Shown here one piece after another: positions 19,647 through 28,789 of a stretch of 64,000 nt of DNA. Below the pieces are notes generated by a model. It was not told the origin of the DNA. It did no database searches and worked only from the letters and a program-made list of their open reading frames with translations. The position numbers and the translations under genes were made by a program. Source of the DNA: Salinarimonas sp. (GTDB taxonomy: Bacteria > Pseudomonadota > Alphaproteobacteria > Rhizobiales > Beijerinckiaceae); contig NZ_CP157794.1 of the NCBI RefSeq assembly GCF_040111675.1, positions 2,377,501-2,441,500 of the forward strand, written 5' to 3'. Each line of letters starts with the position of its first letter. Positions within the stretch are counted from its first letter, which is position 1.

Positions 19647-20651
19647 ATGCAGCGCGTTTCGTACACGGAACAAAGAGAGAACGTAAATTCGAGCGACCCG
19701 ACGGAAGCGGGAGCGGTGGAGACGGCGCGGGACGACCGCGCCGCGCCGGTCGGCGCTCCCGGGCGCTCGCGGGGCAAGAGGCGGCGCCAGCGCGGCCGTC
19801 ACGCGCGCCGGGAGGCGGGAGGCGCGTCGTCCCGCCTGCCGCGCGGCGCGGTCAGGCTGCTCGAGGCCTTGAGCGCGCCGGACGCCTACGCGCTGCCCGA
19901 TCCGCTCGAGCCCGGCCGCGTGGTGGTCCGCGCCGGGGCGGATCGGCGCGGCGTCTCGCTCAGCCGCGGCGCCTTCGCGTCCGCCGACGCCGACGCCCTC
20001 ATCGCCGCGGACCTCGCCTCCTGGGTGGGCGCGGGTCGCGGGAAACGTCTCGCTGCATCCGCTGCAGGGCATGCGTGGCTGAAGCGGGGCCAGGCGAGCG
20101 AGGCGCCGTTTTCAACCCAGCATAGAGACACCGTCGACGAGACCCGTCCCGACCCCGAGCGCGGCGCCCCGGCCAAGGTCGCGGTCAATTCCGCCGAGAG
20201 CCCGCTCGCCTGGCTCGCCGGCCGCAAGAACCGCGACGGCACGCCCTTCCTCGATCCCGCGGCGCTGGAGGCCGGCGAGCGCTTCCGCCGCGACCTCACC
20301 ATGGCCGGCATCATGCCCGGCGTGACGGTCGACTGGTCGCGCTTCGGCGGCGGCGGAGCGGCCCAGGGCGGCGTTCCCGAGCGCCAGTCGATGACGGAGG
20401 CCCTCGTCGCCGCGCGCCAGCGCATCGCTCGGGCGTGCGACGCGCTCGGACCCGAGGACGCGGACCTCCTGATCGACGTCTGCGGCTTCCTGAAGGGCCT
20501 CGCCACGATCGAGCGCGAGCGCGGCTGGCCGGCGCGGTCCGGCAAGATGCTGCTCGCCCGCGCCCTCGGGCGCCTCGCCGCGCATTACGGGCTCGCGGCC
20601 GTGGCGCAGGGGCCGGAGCGCGCGCGCCGCATCGGCGTCTGGCGGGCGTGA
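19647..20651 (+). CDS. DUF6456 domain protein
   Basis: This 334-residue protein (from the ATG at 19647; a 42-bp upstream ATG is an alternative) has a basic, disordered N-terminus with an Arg-rich patch (RGKRRRQRGRHARR). The C-terminal domain contains SPLAWLAGRKNRDGTPFLD, AGERFRRDLTMAGIMPGVTVDW, DADLLIDVCGFLKGLATIER and LARALGRLAAHYGL. That is the DUF6456 family, common in Hyphomicrobiales and of unknown function. The basic N-terminus and helical C-terminus are compatible with DNA binding, which is inference. The 19414-19646 gap upstream is partly AT-rich and likely holds its promoter. Confidence 0.75.
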   Translation: MQRVSYTEQRENVNSSDPTEAGAVETARDDRAAPVGAPGRSRGKRRRQRGRHARREAGGASSRLPRGAVRLLEALSAPDAYALPDPLEPGRVVVRAGADRRGVSLSRGAFASADADALIAADLASWVGAGRGKRLAASAAGHAWLKRGQASEAPFSTQHRDTVDETRPDPERGAPAKVAVNSAESPLAWLAGRKNRDGTPFLDPAALEAGERFRRDLTMAGIMPGVTVDWSRFGGGGAAQGGVPERQSMTEALVAARQRIARACDALGPEDADLLIDVCGFLKGLATIERERGWPARSGKMLLARALGRLAAHYGLAAVAQGPERARRIGVWRA

Positions 20652-20679
20652 GGCGAGGGAGGGTGCGGAGGCGCCCGCG

Positions 20680-21102
20680 TCAGGCGGCTTGCGCGGCGGC
20701 GGCGTCGCGGCGGATGCGCTCGACCATGGCGCGCACGCCGTTCGAGCGCTGCGGCGTCAGATGCTCGCGCAGGCCGAGCTGGTCGAAGATCGCGACCGCG
20801 TCGGTCCGCGTGATCTCCGAGGCGTGCTTGCCGGAATAGAGCGCGACGAGGAGCGCCACGAGGCCGCGCACGATGTGCGCGTCCGAGTCGCCGCGGAAGG
20901 CGAGCACGGGATCGTTCTCGCCTTCGGCGCTCGTCTCGAGCCAGACCTGGCTCGCGCAGCCGTGAACGCGGTTCGTCTCGTTGTGCGCCTCCGCCGGCAG
21001 CTCGGGCATCATCCTCCCGAGCTCGATCACGTAGCGGTAGCGTTCTTCCCAATCGTCCAGGAACTCGAGGTTCGCGACGATCTCGTCGAATGAGGGCAGC
21101 AT
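20680..21102 (-). CDS. sufE: SufE family cysteine-desulfuration protein
   Basis: This 140-residue protein has the SufE pattern DWEERYRYVIELGRMMPELP, the sulfur-accepting Cys in RVHGCASQVWLE, and the fold region DAHIVRGLVALLVALYSGK. SufE takes persulfide sulfur from SufS for iron-sulfur cluster assembly in the cytosol. It is convergent with the DUF6456 gene, 28 bp away. No suf operon is nearby, so this is a stand-alone copy. Confidence 0.93.
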   Translation of the reverse strand: MLPSFDEIVANLEFLDDWEERYRYVIELGRMMPELPAEAHNETNRVHGCASQVWLETSAEGENDPVLAFRGDSDAHIVRGLVALLVALYSGKHASEITRTDAVAIFDQLGLREHLTPQRSNGVRAMVERIRRDAAAAQAA

Positions 21103-21156
21103 GACCCTAAATTGGCGCTCCCGCGCGCGCAGGCAAGCCCTTTTCGCGCCGAACCA

Positions 21157-21259
21157 TCCCCGCAGGGGAGGGAGTCGGCCCGCAGGGCCGGCGGGTGGGG
21201 AGGGCGAGGCGCGACGTCAACCCACCGACTCCCCTCTCCACCGGGGAGAGGGCAATCCC
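21157..21259. repeat. Intergenic GC-rich inverted repeat (REP-like)
   Basis: The stretch holds GGGGAGGGAGTCGG, then after about 45 bases the complementary CCGACTCCCCTC, followed by a CTCTCCACCGGGGAGAG hairpin. The same kind of CTCTCC-GGAGAG unit occurs near 42543-42562, so it looks like a dispersed rhizobial-type palindromic repeat rather than coding DNA. It lies between sufE and the IS630-type element. Confidence 0.5.
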
Positions 21260-21306
21260 CTCGCCGGACGGTCCCGGTAGCCTTCCCCCCGCGCCCCGCC
21301 GTGCTA

Positions 21307-22362
21307 GAGCAGATCGCTTCCTGATGGAATCGCGCGGGGGATTCCCTTCGAGGCCAGTTCGTGATTCACGGTAGAGGCTGGCGGAGGAGGCCAGCCGCCA
21401 TGACGAAGCCCCTCTCGATGGATCTGAGGCAGCGCGTCCTCGCTGCGGTCGATGCCGGCATGAGCCGCCGGGCCGCGGCGGACCGCTTCGGGATCGCGCC
21501 GTCCGCGGCGGTGAAGTGGTTCAACCTTCGGCGCGAGACGGGCTCGGTCGCGCCGCGGGCGCAAGGCGGCGACACGCGGTCCGGGCGGATCGAGGCGCTC
21601 GGCCCGGTCATCCTCGCGATGGTGGAGGAGGCGCCGGATCTCACCCTCGTCGAGATCGCCGAGCGGCTCGAGCGCGAGCACGGCGAGCGCTTCGCGCCCT
21701 CGACGGTGCACCGCTTCTTCGGCCGCCACGGCCTGACGTTCAAAAAAAGTCCGGCCACGCCAGCGAGCAGGACCGCGCCGACGTCGCCGCGGCCCGCGAG
21801 GCCTGGTTCGAGGAGCAGCCCGAGCTCGACCCGCAGCGGCTGATCTTCATCGACGAGACCTGGCTCAACACCAAGATGGCGCGGTTGCGGGGCCGCGCCC
21901 CCGAAGGCGAGCGCCTGCGCGCCGGCATCCCTCACGGCCATTGGCGCACCACGACCTTCGTGGCCGGGCTCAGGATCGGCGGGATCGACGCGCCGATGCT
22001 GATCGACGGCGCGATCAACGCGGCGAGCTTCCTCGCCTACGTCCAGCAGGTCCTGGTTCCGACGCTGAGCCCCGGCGACGTGGTGATCATGGACAACCTC
22101 GCCAGCCACAAGACCCCCGCCGTGCGCGAGGCCATCGAGGCGGCCGGAGCCGAGCTGCGCTTCCTGCCGCCCTACAGCCCGGACTTCAACCCCATCGAGA
22201 ACGCCTTCGCCAAGCTGAAGGCCCTGCTCAGGAAGGTCGCCGCCCGGACGCGCGACGCCCTCTGGAGCGCCGTCGCCGACGCCATCGAAGCCTTCCCGCC
22301 AGAGGAATGCGCGAACTTCTTCACCGCAGCAGGATATGAACCCGAGTGGTGAGAATCTGCTC
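21307..22362 (+). mobile_element. IS630-family insertion sequence
   Basis: The element is bounded by inverted GAGCAGAT (21307-21314) and ATCTGCTC (22355-22362), each immediately next to a TA dinucleotide (21305-21306, 22363-22364). TA target duplication is typical of IS630/mariner elements. Removing it restores GTGC-TA-GAACAGG just before sixA. The inner sequence encodes one transposase in two overlapping frames. It appears complete and therefore potentially active. Confidence 0.88.
21400..22352 (+). CDS. IS630-family transposase (expressed by -1 frameshift)
   Basis: The first frame (from 21400) encodes the helix-turn-helix part: [19 protein letters not shown], then [16 protein letters not shown], and a winged-helix-like segment. 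At 21742-21748 a run of seven A follows a C. A -1 slip there joins it to the second frame, which carries the DDE catalytic core: [25 protein letters not shown] and [19 protein letters not shown]. The fusion is about 316 residues, the usual IS630 length. A programmed frameshift is normal in this family, so the gene is probably functional rather than broken. Confidence 0.88.
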
Positions 22363-22374
22363 TAGAACAGGCGC

Positions 22375-22917
22375 ATGAAACGCCTCATTCTCTTCCGCCA
22401 CGCGAAATCCGCCTACCCGCCCGGCGTCGAGGACCACGATCGGCCGCTGAACGAGCGCGGCCGGCGCGACGCGCCGCGCATGGGCGCCTATCTCGCCGCC
22501 GAGCAGCTGCTGCCCGACCTCGTCCTCGTCTCCTCGGCCGCGCGCACCCGCGAGACCTTCGCCCTCGCCGCCCCGGCGCTCGACCCGCTGGAGAGCCGGG
22601 AGGAGCCGCGCATCTACGAGGCGCCGGCCGAGCGCCTCCTCGGCGTGGTGCGCGAGACGCCCGACGCCGTGCGCACCCTCATGCTCGTCGGCCACAATCC
22701 CGGCATGGAGGATCTCGCCCGCACCCTGATCGGCTTCGGCGACCGCTACGCCTTCGCCCGCCTCCAGCAGAAATTCCCCACCGCCGGCATCGCCGTCGTC
22801 GATCTCGACGTCGAGAGCTGGGGCGAGGTCGTGCCGAAAGAGGGCCGGCTCGACCGTTTCGTCACGCCGAAGGGTCTCGCCGCCGCGTCCGGAGAGGCGG
22901 ACGGGCAGGGGGAATAG
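22375..22917 (+). CDS. SixA-type histidine phosphatase
   Basis: This 180-residue protein of the histidine phosphatase superfamily has the catalytic LFRHAKSAYPPGVEDHDRPL motif, LNERGRRDAPRMG, SSAARTRET and the second His in LVGHNPGMEDL. SixA removes phosphate from histidine in phosphorelay or PTS proteins; other small-molecule substrates are possible. The start codon is only ten bases after the IS630 target TA, so the native upstream region has been displaced and the element's right end now supplies the leader. Confidence 0.85.
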   Translation: MKRLILFRHAKSAYPPGVEDHDRPLNERGRRDAPRMGAYLAAEQLLPDLVLVSSAARTRETFALAAPALDPLESREEPRIYEAPAERLLGVVRETPDAVRTLMLVGHNPGMEDLARTLIGFGDRYAFARLQQKFPTAGIAVVDLDVESWGEVVPKEGRLDRFVTPKGLAAASGEADGQGE

Positions 22918-22992
22918 ACCCCGCCCGCTTGGGAAATCGCACCGGCGCGCTTAAGTGAGGACCGTCTCTCACCTCCTGCCCCGGTCTCCCGC

Positions 22993-24441
22993 GTGCCCCC
23001 ACCCGCCTTCGCCTCCCGCGCCTACGACGTCCTCGCGAGCCTCGGGGATTACGCGTCCCGCACCGTCGACCCGGGCGTGCGCATCGGCGTCACGGGGCTC
23101 GCGCGCTCGGGCAAGACCGTCTTCACCACGGCGCTCGTGCACAACCTCGTCCAGAACGCGACGCTTCCGGCCCTGCGCGCGTCCCACGAGGGCCGCATCC
23201 GCCGCGCCCGGCTCGCGCCCCAGCCCGACGACGCCGTGCCGCGCTTCGCCTACGAGGACAATCTGCGCATGCTCGCCGAGGAGCGCCGCTGGCCGGCCTC
23301 GACCGCGCGGGTGAGCGAATTGCGCGTCGACATCGCCTACGAGCGCGGCCGCGGCGCCTGGCGCTCGGGGCCGGCGAGCCTGCACCTCGACATCGTCGAC
23401 TATCCCGGCGAATGGCTCCTCGACCTCGCCCTCCTCGACCAGGACTTCGCCGAATGGTCCGCGGAGGTGCTCGACGGCGCGACACGTCCCGACCGCGCGC
23501 CGCTGGCCGAGCCCTTCCTCGCCGCGCTCGCGGCGCTCGACCCCGACGGCGAGCCGGACGAGCCGGCGCTGGCCACCCTCTCCGCCGCCTTCAAGGCCTA
23601 TCTCGTCGCCCTGCGCGCCGGTCCCGAGGCCGTCGCCACCACGCCGCCGGGGCGCTTCCTCATGCCCGGCGACCTCGAAGGCTCGCCCGCGCTCACCTTC
23701 GCGCCCCTGCGTCTCGCCACCGACGCCCGCCTGCGCCCGGGCAGCCTCGGCGCCCTGATGGAGCGGCGCTTCGAGGCCTACAAGGCGCATGTCGTGCGCC
23801 CCTTCTTCCGCGAGCACTTCCAGCGCATCGACCGGCAGATCGTGCTGGTCGACGTCCTCGCCGCCATCGATGCCGGCCCCGCCGCCCTGGCCGAGCTCGA
23901 GCGCGCCCTCGACCGCGTGCTCCTCGCCTTCAGGGCCGGGCGCAACTCCTTCCTGTCGCAGATCTTCTCGCCCCGCGCCGAGCGCGTCCTCTTCGCCGCG
24001 ACCAAGGCCGACCACGTCCACCAGACGAGCCACGCGCGGCTCGAAGCCGTGCTGCGCCTCCTCGTCGAGCGCGCCCTCAAGCGCGGGGAGGCGGCGGGCG
24101 CCAAGGTCGGCACGGTGGCGCTGGCCTCCGTGCGCGCCACGCAGGAGACGCTGGTGCGCGAGGACGGCATGCAGCTCCAGGCCGTCGCCGGCGTGCCGGA
24201 GGCGGGCGAGACCATCGACGGCGAGGTCTTCGACGGCATCGCCCGCGCGGCCGTCTTCCCGGGCGAATTGCCCGAGCGCCCCGCCGCCGTGCTGGAAGGC
24301 GCGGTGCCGCCGGGCTCCCTGCGCTTCCCGCGCTTTCGCCCGCCGGAGCTGAAGGCCGACGCCGCCGGGCGCGCCGCGCGCCTGCCGCACATCCGGCTCG
24401 ACCGGGCGCTCGAGTTCCTGATCGGCGACCGCCTGGCCTGA
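22993..24441 (+). CDS. YcjX-family GTP-binding protein
   Basis: This 482-residue protein begins at GTG. Near residue 30 it has a P-loop, GVTGLARSGKTVFTTALVHN, and later a DIVDYPGEWLLDLALL segment that serves as the switch/DxxG region. The C-terminal part contains VLVDVLAAIDAGPAALAEL and LFAATKADHVHQ (a TKAD base-recognition motif). This is the YcjX/DUF463 family of stress-induced NTPases that occur with YcjF. The membrane protein gene follows after 15 bp, supporting the assignment. Substrates and partners are poorly known. Confidence 0.88.
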   Translation: MPPPAFASRAYDVLASLGDYASRTVDPGVRIGVTGLARSGKTVFTTALVHNLVQNATLPALRASHEGRIRRARLAPQPDDAVPRFAYEDNLRMLAEERRWPASTARVSELRVDIAYERGRGAWRSGPASLHLDIVDYPGEWLLDLALLDQDFAEWSAEVLDGATRPDRAPLAEPFLAALAALDPDGEPDEPALATLSAAFKAYLVALRAGPEAVATTPPGRFLMPGDLEGSPALTFAPLRLATDARLRPGSLGALMERRFEAYKAHVVRPFFREHFQRIDRQIVLVDVLAAIDAGPAALAELERALDRVLLAFRAGRNSFLSQIFSPRAERVLFAATKADHVHQTSHARLEAVLRLLVERALKRGEAAGAKVGTVALASVRATQETLVREDGMQLQAVAGVPEAGETIDGEVFDGIARAAVFPGELPERPAAVLEGAVPPGSLRFPRFRPPELKADAAGRAARLPHIRLDRALEFLIGDRLA

Positions 24442-24456
24442 GGAGAGCGCGCACCC

Positions 24457-25482
24457 ATGTCCCGCAAGCCCCGCGCCTACCGCCTGGACGATCCCGACGT
24501 CGCGGAGACCCGCGCCGGCGAGGAGGCTCCCCACCGTCCCGCCCGCGTGCGCGTCGAGATCCAGCCCGAGGAGATCGTCGAGGCCGCCGAGGGCGCCGCC
24601 GTGCCCATGGGCCGGAAGCGCCGCTTCCCCTGGGGCGGCATCCTCCTGACCTCGCTCTCGGCCCTCGTCCTGCTCGCGCTGGGCCTCGCCGCCGAGAGCC
24701 TCGTGCGCGGCCTGTTCGAGGCCGCGCCCTGGCTCGGCTGGGTCGGCCTCGCGGCCTTGGCGCTGGCGCTCCTCGCGCTCGCGGCGCTCGTCATTCGTGA
24801 GCTCGCCGGCCTCTGGCGGGAGAAGAAGATCGAGGCCCTGCGCGCCCGCGCGCTCGACTCCCTCGAGACCCGGGACGGCGAGGCGGCGAGGCGCGTCGTC
24901 GCGGAGGTCGTGGCGCTCTACGCCGCCCGCCCCGAGACCGCCCGCGGCCGCGGGCGCATCGAGGAGGTCGCCGAGGAGATCCTGGAGGCCGAGGACCGCC
25001 TCGCCATCGCCGAGCGGGAGCTGCTCGCCGATCTCGACGCCCGCGCCGCCCGCGTCGTGGCGGACGCGGCGAAGCAGGTCTCCCTCGTCACCGCGCTCTC
25101 GCCGCGCGCGGCGATCGACGTCGGCTTCGTCGTCTTCAACGCCGCGCGCGTCCTGCGTCGCGTCTCCGCCGTCTACGGCGCCCGTCCGGGCGCGCTCGGC
25201 TTCATCCGGCTGATGCGCGCGGCGCTGACCCATCTGACGGTCACCGGCGGCGTCGCCGTCGGCGACGGGCTCCTCCAGCAGGCGCTGGGGCTCGGCATCG
25301 CCGCGCGCGTGTCCGCCCGGCTGGGGGAAGGCGTCCTCAACGGCATCATGACCGCCCGCTTCGGCCTCGCCGCCATCGCGGTCTGCCGGCCGCTGCCTTT
25401 CGTGGCGCTGGAGCGGCCCAAGATCGGGGACGTGGCGGGAGAGCTGATCTCGCGCCGGGTGGTCGAGGAGGCGAAGGACTAG
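24457..25482 (+). CDS. YcjF-family inner-membrane protein (TIGR01620)
   Basis: This 341-residue protein has an N-terminal cytoplasmic stretch and two transmembrane helices (residues about 60-80 and 90-112). A DUF697-like C-terminal domain includes VTALSPRAAIDVGFVVFNAARVLRRVS and GGVAVGDGLLQQALGLGIAARVSARLGEGVLNG. This is the YcjF/TIGR01620 family, which is co-transcribed with YcjX in many Proteobacteria, including here. The pair is thought to act together at the membrane under stress. Confidence 0.87.
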   Translation: MSRKPRAYRLDDPDVAETRAGEEAPHRPARVRVEIQPEEIVEAAEGAAVPMGRKRRFPWGGILLTSLSALVLLALGLAAESLVRGLFEAAPWLGWVGLAALALALLALAALVIRELAGLWREKKIEALRARALDSLETRDGEAARRVVAEVVALYAARPETARGRGRIEEVAEEILEAEDRLAIAERELLADLDARAARVVADAAKQVSLVTALSPRAAIDVGFVVFNAARVLRRVSAVYGARPGALGFIRLMRAALTHLTVTGGVAVGDGLLQQALGLGIAARVSARLGEGVLNGIMTARFGLAAIAVCRPLPFVALERPKIGDVAGELISRRVVEEAKD

Positions 25483-25497
25483 GACCAGGCGCTCGCC

Positions 25498-26343
25498 TCA
25501 GGCACCCGCGTCGTCGGCGTTGGGGAAGAACAGCTGCTGGTCGTCGAGCCGGTAGCCGGCGATGGCCTGCTGGCCCGCAGAGGACGTCAGCCAGTCGATG
25601 AACGCCTGGCCGGGCTCGGCCTTCACGCTCGGGTGACGCTGCGGGTTCACCAGGATGACGCCGTACTGGTTGAACAGCCGCCGGTCGCCCTCGACCGCCA
25701 CCTCGAGATCGGCCTTGTTCTCGAAGGCGATCCAGGTGCCGCGGTCGGTGAGCGCGTAGGCCGGCATCTCGGCGGCGATGTTCAGCGTCGCGCCCATGCC
25801 CTGGCCGGTCTCGCGATACCACGAGCCCTCCGGCTCGACGCTCGCCGCCTGCCAGAGCGCGAGCTCGGCCTTGTGCGTGCCGGACTCGTCGCCGCGCGAG
25901 GCGAACGGGGCCTCGGCCTCCGCGATCGTCGCGAGCGCGGCGGGCGCGTCCGAGGTCCCGGCGACGCCCGCGGGGTCGCCCTGCGGGCCGACGATGACGA
26001 AATCGTTGTACATCACGGGGAAGCGCGCGACGCCGTAGCCTTCGGAGACGAAGGCCTCCTCCGCGGATTTGGCGTGAACGAAGACCACGTCCGCGTCGCC
26101 GCGCCGGCCGGTGTCGAGCGCCTGCCCGGTGCCCTGGGAGAGCACGCGGACCGTGATGCCGGTCGCCTCGGTGAACTTCGGCAGGATGGCGTCGAACAGG
26201 CCGGAATTCACCGTGGAGGTGGTGGAGGCGACGGTGATGAACTCCTCCTTAGCGAGGGCCTGCGGCGCGGTCGCGAACGGGAGGAGGCCGGCGCCGACGG
26301 CGAGCGCGAGCGTGGTGGTCAGGAAGGTGCGACGGAGCGTCAT
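25498..26343 (-). CDS. tupA: Tungstate ABC transporter substrate-binding protein
   Basis: This 281-residue protein has a signal peptide with an Arg pair (MTLRRTFLTTTLALAVGAGL), ending near ALA. The mature start has the Tup ligand motif VASTTSTVNSGLFDAILPKF, followed by GTGQALDTGRRGDADVVFVH and YNDFVIVGP. TupA binds tungstate with very high selectivity over molybdate. It is transcribed after tupB and tupC on the minus strand and convergent with the ycjF gene, 15 bp away. Confidence 0.92.
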   Translation of the reverse strand: MTLRRTFLTTTLALAVGAGLLPFATAPQALAKEEFITVASTTSTVNSGLFDAILPKFTEATGITVRVLSQGTGQALDTGRRGDADVVFVHAKSAEEAFVSEGYGVARFPVMYNDFVIVGPQGDPAGVAGTSDAPAALATIAEAEAPFASRGDESGTHKAELALWQAASVEPEGSWYRETGQGMGATLNIAAEMPAYALTDRGTWIAFENKADLEVAVEGDRRLFNQYGVILVNPQRHPSVKAEPGQAFIDWLTSSAGQQAIAGYRLDDQQLFFPNADDAGA

Positions 26344-26384
26344 GGTCTGTCCTCGGGCGTTTTCTCGTGGTTTCGCGTGAAGCC

Positions 26385-27116
26385 TCACCACAGCAGCTCG
26401 CCGGCGACGAAGGCGCGGGCGTCCGCCGTGGCGGGTCGGGTGAAGAAGGTCTCGGCCGTCGCCGCCTCGACGAGCCGGCCGTGATGCAGGAAGGCGACGT
26501 CGCTCGCCAGCCGTCGGGCCTGGGCGAGGTCGTGCGTCGTCATCACGATGGTGACGCCCTCGGCGTGGATCGCCGCGATCGCCTCCTCGACGGCGCGGGT
26601 CGCGGCCGGGTCGAGGGCGGAGGTCGGCTCGTCGAGGAAGAGGAGCTCGGGCCGCGTCGCCCAGGCGCGGGCGATGGCGAGGCGCTGCTGCTCGCCGCCG
26701 GAAAGGACGCGCGCCGGCCGCAGCGCCAGCGCGCCGAGCCCGAATCGGGCGAGCGCCTCCTCGGCGCGCTGCCGCCGCTCGGCGCGGGAGAGACCCTGGA
26801 GGGCGAGCGCATGCTCGACGTTCGCCAGCGCCGAGCGCCGCAGCAGGACGGGGCGCTGGAACACCATGGCGTGACGCCGCCCGGCCGCCGCCGCGCCGCC
26901 GGCGGCCCCCGCCCAGACGACCCGCCCGGCGCTCGGCGCGATCAGCCCGTGGGCGATGCGCAAGGTCAGGCTCTTGCCGGCGCCGTTCGGCCCGAGGAGG
27001 AAGAGCCTCGCGCCGCGCGGCACGGTCAGGCTCACGTCCGCGAGAAGCGTCCTGCCGCCGGCGGCGAAGCCGACGCTCTCGAGCCGCAGCGGCAGGATGG
27101 ACGGCACGCCGTGCAT
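26385..27116 (-). CDS. tupC: Tungstate ABC transporter ATP-binding protein
   Basis: This 243-residue ATPase has Walker A LLGPNGAGKS, Q-loop VFQRPVLL, signature LSGGEQQRLAIARAW, Walker B LLFLDEPTSALD and the H-loop His in MTTHDLAQ. It energises tungstate uptake with TupB and TupA. The ATG at 27116 has a GGTGAG just before it and is preferred over an ATG at 27131 inside the end of tupB that lacks an SD. A 41-bp gap separates it from tupA. Confidence 0.9.
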   Translation of the reverse strand: MHGVPSILPLRLESVGFAAGGRTLLADVSLTVPRGARLFLLGPNGAGKSLTLRIAHGLIAPSAGRVVWAGAAGGAAAAGRRHAMVFQRPVLLRRSALANVEHALALQGLSRAERRQRAEEALARFGLGALALRPARVLSGGEQQRLAIARAWATRPELLFLDEPTSALDPAATRAVEEAIAAIHAEGVTIVMTTHDLAQARRLASDVAFLHHGRLVEAATAETFFTRPATADARAFVAGELLW

Positions 27117-27120
27117 CGCC

Positions 27121-27819
27121 TCACCCCGCATGGCGCGCGGCGACCCGCGCCGAGCCGTAGGCGCCGGCGTTGAGGAGCAGCGTCAGCGCGAGCAGGATCA
27201 GGCCGAGGCCGAGCGCGAGGGCGAGGTCGCCGCGGCTCGTCTCCAGCGCGATGGCGGTGGTCATGGTGCGGGTGTAGCCGGCGATGTTGCCGCCGACGAT
27301 GAGCACGGCGCCCACCTCCGCGCTGGCGCGCCCGAAACCGGCGAGGATCGCGGTGACGAGCGAGAAGCGCGCGTCCCAGAGCAGCGTGGGCACGGCGCGC
27401 ATCCGCGAGGATCCGAGGGAGGTGAGCTGCTCGCGATACTCGCCCCAGAGGTCCTCGACGGTCTGGCGCGTCAGCGCCACGACGATGGGCAGGATCAGCA
27501 CGCTCTGCGCCACGATCATCGCCGCCGGCGTGAACAGGAGGCCGAGCGCCCCGAGCGGGCCCGATCGCGATAGCAGGAGGAAGATCACCAGCCCCGCCAC
27601 CACCGGCGGCAGGCCCATCAGGGCGTTCACGAGGACGATCGCCGCGCCGCGCCCGGGAAAGCGCGCGAGCGCGAGCGCCGCGCCGAGCGGCAGGCCGATC
27701 AGGCAGGCGATCGCCACCGCGCTCATCGTCACCCGCAGCGACAGCCCGACGATCTCGACCAGAGCGGGGTCGAGGGTCGCGATCAGGCGAAAGGCTTCGG
27801 TGAAGGCGTTGTCGGGCAT
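27121..27819 (-). CDS. tupB: Tungstate ABC transporter permease
   Basis: This 232-residue membrane protein carries the MetI-like (binding-protein-dependent) permease fold. Features are LSLRVTMSAVAIACLIGLPL, LMGLPPVVAGLVIFLLL and the EAA-type loop EQLTSLGSSRMRAVPTLLWD. TupB-type permeases are distinguished by ASAEVGAVLIVGGNI, found here. It is the first gene of tupBCA and diverges from a helix-turn-helix regulator at 27919. The ATG at 27819 gives the normal family length. Confidence 0.9.
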   Translation of the reverse strand: MPDNAFTEAFRLIATLDPALVEIVGLSLRVTMSAVAIACLIGLPLGAALALARFPGRGAAIVLVNALMGLPPVVAGLVIFLLLSRSGPLGALGLLFTPAAMIVAQSVLILPIVVALTRQTVEDLWGEYREQLTSLGSSRMRAVPTLLWDARFSLVTAILAGFGRASAEVGAVLIVGGNIAGYTRTMTTAIALETSRGDLALALGLGLILLALTLLLNAGAYGSARVAARHAG

Positions 27820-27849
27820 GCGTCGTCCTGCGCGGCGGAGCCGTAATCT

Positions 27850-27890
27850 GGATTTTTCCGCAGTAGCGTGCAACAACGGATTTTCTGCAG
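27850..27890. promoter_or_regulatory. Direct repeat in the tupB/regulator divergent promoter
   Basis: GGATTTTTCCGCAG (27850-27863) recurs as GGATTTTCTGCAG (27878-27890), 28 bases further on. Both sit between the divergent starts of tupB (27819) and the HTH regulator (27919). Their placement suits an operator read by that regulator. No footprint-type evidence is available; this is inference from position and repetition. Confidence 0.45.
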
Positions 27891-27918
27891 CGAAACAGGA
27901 TCGAATGCAGTGGATCTG

Positions 27919-28785
27919 ATGACGACGGCGGAGCTCGCGGCCTATCTGCGGCTGAAGGAGCGCACGGTCTACGAGATGGCGGGCAAGGGGCAGCTGCCCT
28001 GCACGCGCGCCACCGGCAAGCTGCTGTTCTCGCGCCGCCTCGTCGACCGCTGGCTGGAGGCGCATACCGAGCTGCCGGCGCAGGGAATCGCCCCGCCGCC
28101 GCCGATCTATGCCGGTTCCTCCGATCCGCTGCTCGAATGGGCTTTACGCGCTTCCGGCAGCGGGCTCGCCGTGCTCGCGAGCGGCTCGCAGGACGGGCTC
28201 GAGCGCTTCGCCCGCGGCGAGGCGGTGATGGCGGGCGTGCACATCCTGGAACCCGAGAGCGGCGCCTACAACATCGACGCTGTGCGCCGCACGGCGCCGT
28301 TTCCGGACGTGGTCGCGATCCGCTTCTGCACGCGCGAGCAGGGGCTGATCGTGCGCGCAGGAAACCCGCTCGAGCTCGCGCGCGTCGCCGACTGCGTCGC
28401 CCGCGGGGCGCGGCTGGCGCTCAGGCCCGAGGGCGCCGGCTCGCGCATCCTGCTGGAGACCTTGCTCGCCCGGGAAGGGGTCGCGCTGGAGGCGCTACCG
28501 CACGTCGACCGGATCGCGCAGACGCAGGAGGACCTCGCCGCCCTGATCGCCGCCGGGGAGGCGGATGTCGGGCTCGGCGTCGCAGCCGCGGCGCAGGTGA
28601 CGGGGCTCGCCTTCGTTCCGCTCGAGATCGTCGAGCCCTTCGACCTGGTGATGCGGCGGCGGGATTATTTCGAGCCGGCGGTGCAGGCGCTCGTGGCTTT
28701 CCTGGGCACCGCGACCTTCGCGGATCGGGCGCGGGCGCTGGGCTATCGCGCCGGCGAGACGGGGAGGGTGGTCTACAACGCGTGA
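27919..28785 (+). CDS. HTH (excisionase-type) regulator with periplasmic-binding-like ligand domain
   Basis: This 288-residue protein begins MTTAELAAYLRLKERTVYEM, an excisionase/MerR-like helix-turn-helix. The rest resembles the PBP-like domain found in one-component oxyanion regulators, including AVLASGSQDGLERFARGEAVMAG, GARLALRPEGAGSRILLETLL and AAGEADVGLGVAAAAQ. Such proteins often lie next to tup or mod operons and probably sense tungstate or molybdate. Here it lies exactly between tup and mod, divergent from tupB and ending 4 bp from modC. A GTG at 27910 is an alternative start. Confidence 0.8.
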   Translation: MTTAELAAYLRLKERTVYEMAGKGQLPCTRATGKLLFSRRLVDRWLEAHTELPAQGIAPPPPIYAGSSDPLLEWALRASGSGLAVLASGSQDGLERFARGEAVMAGVHILEPESGAYNIDAVRRTAPFPDVVAIRFCTREQGLIVRAGNPLELARVADCVARGARLALRPEGAGSRILLETLLAREGVALEALPHVDRIAQTQEDLAALIAAGEADVGLGVAAAAQVTGLAFVPLEIVEPFDLVMRRRDYFEPAVQALVAFLGTATFADRARALGYRAGETGRVVYNA

Positions 28786-28789
28786 GGCC

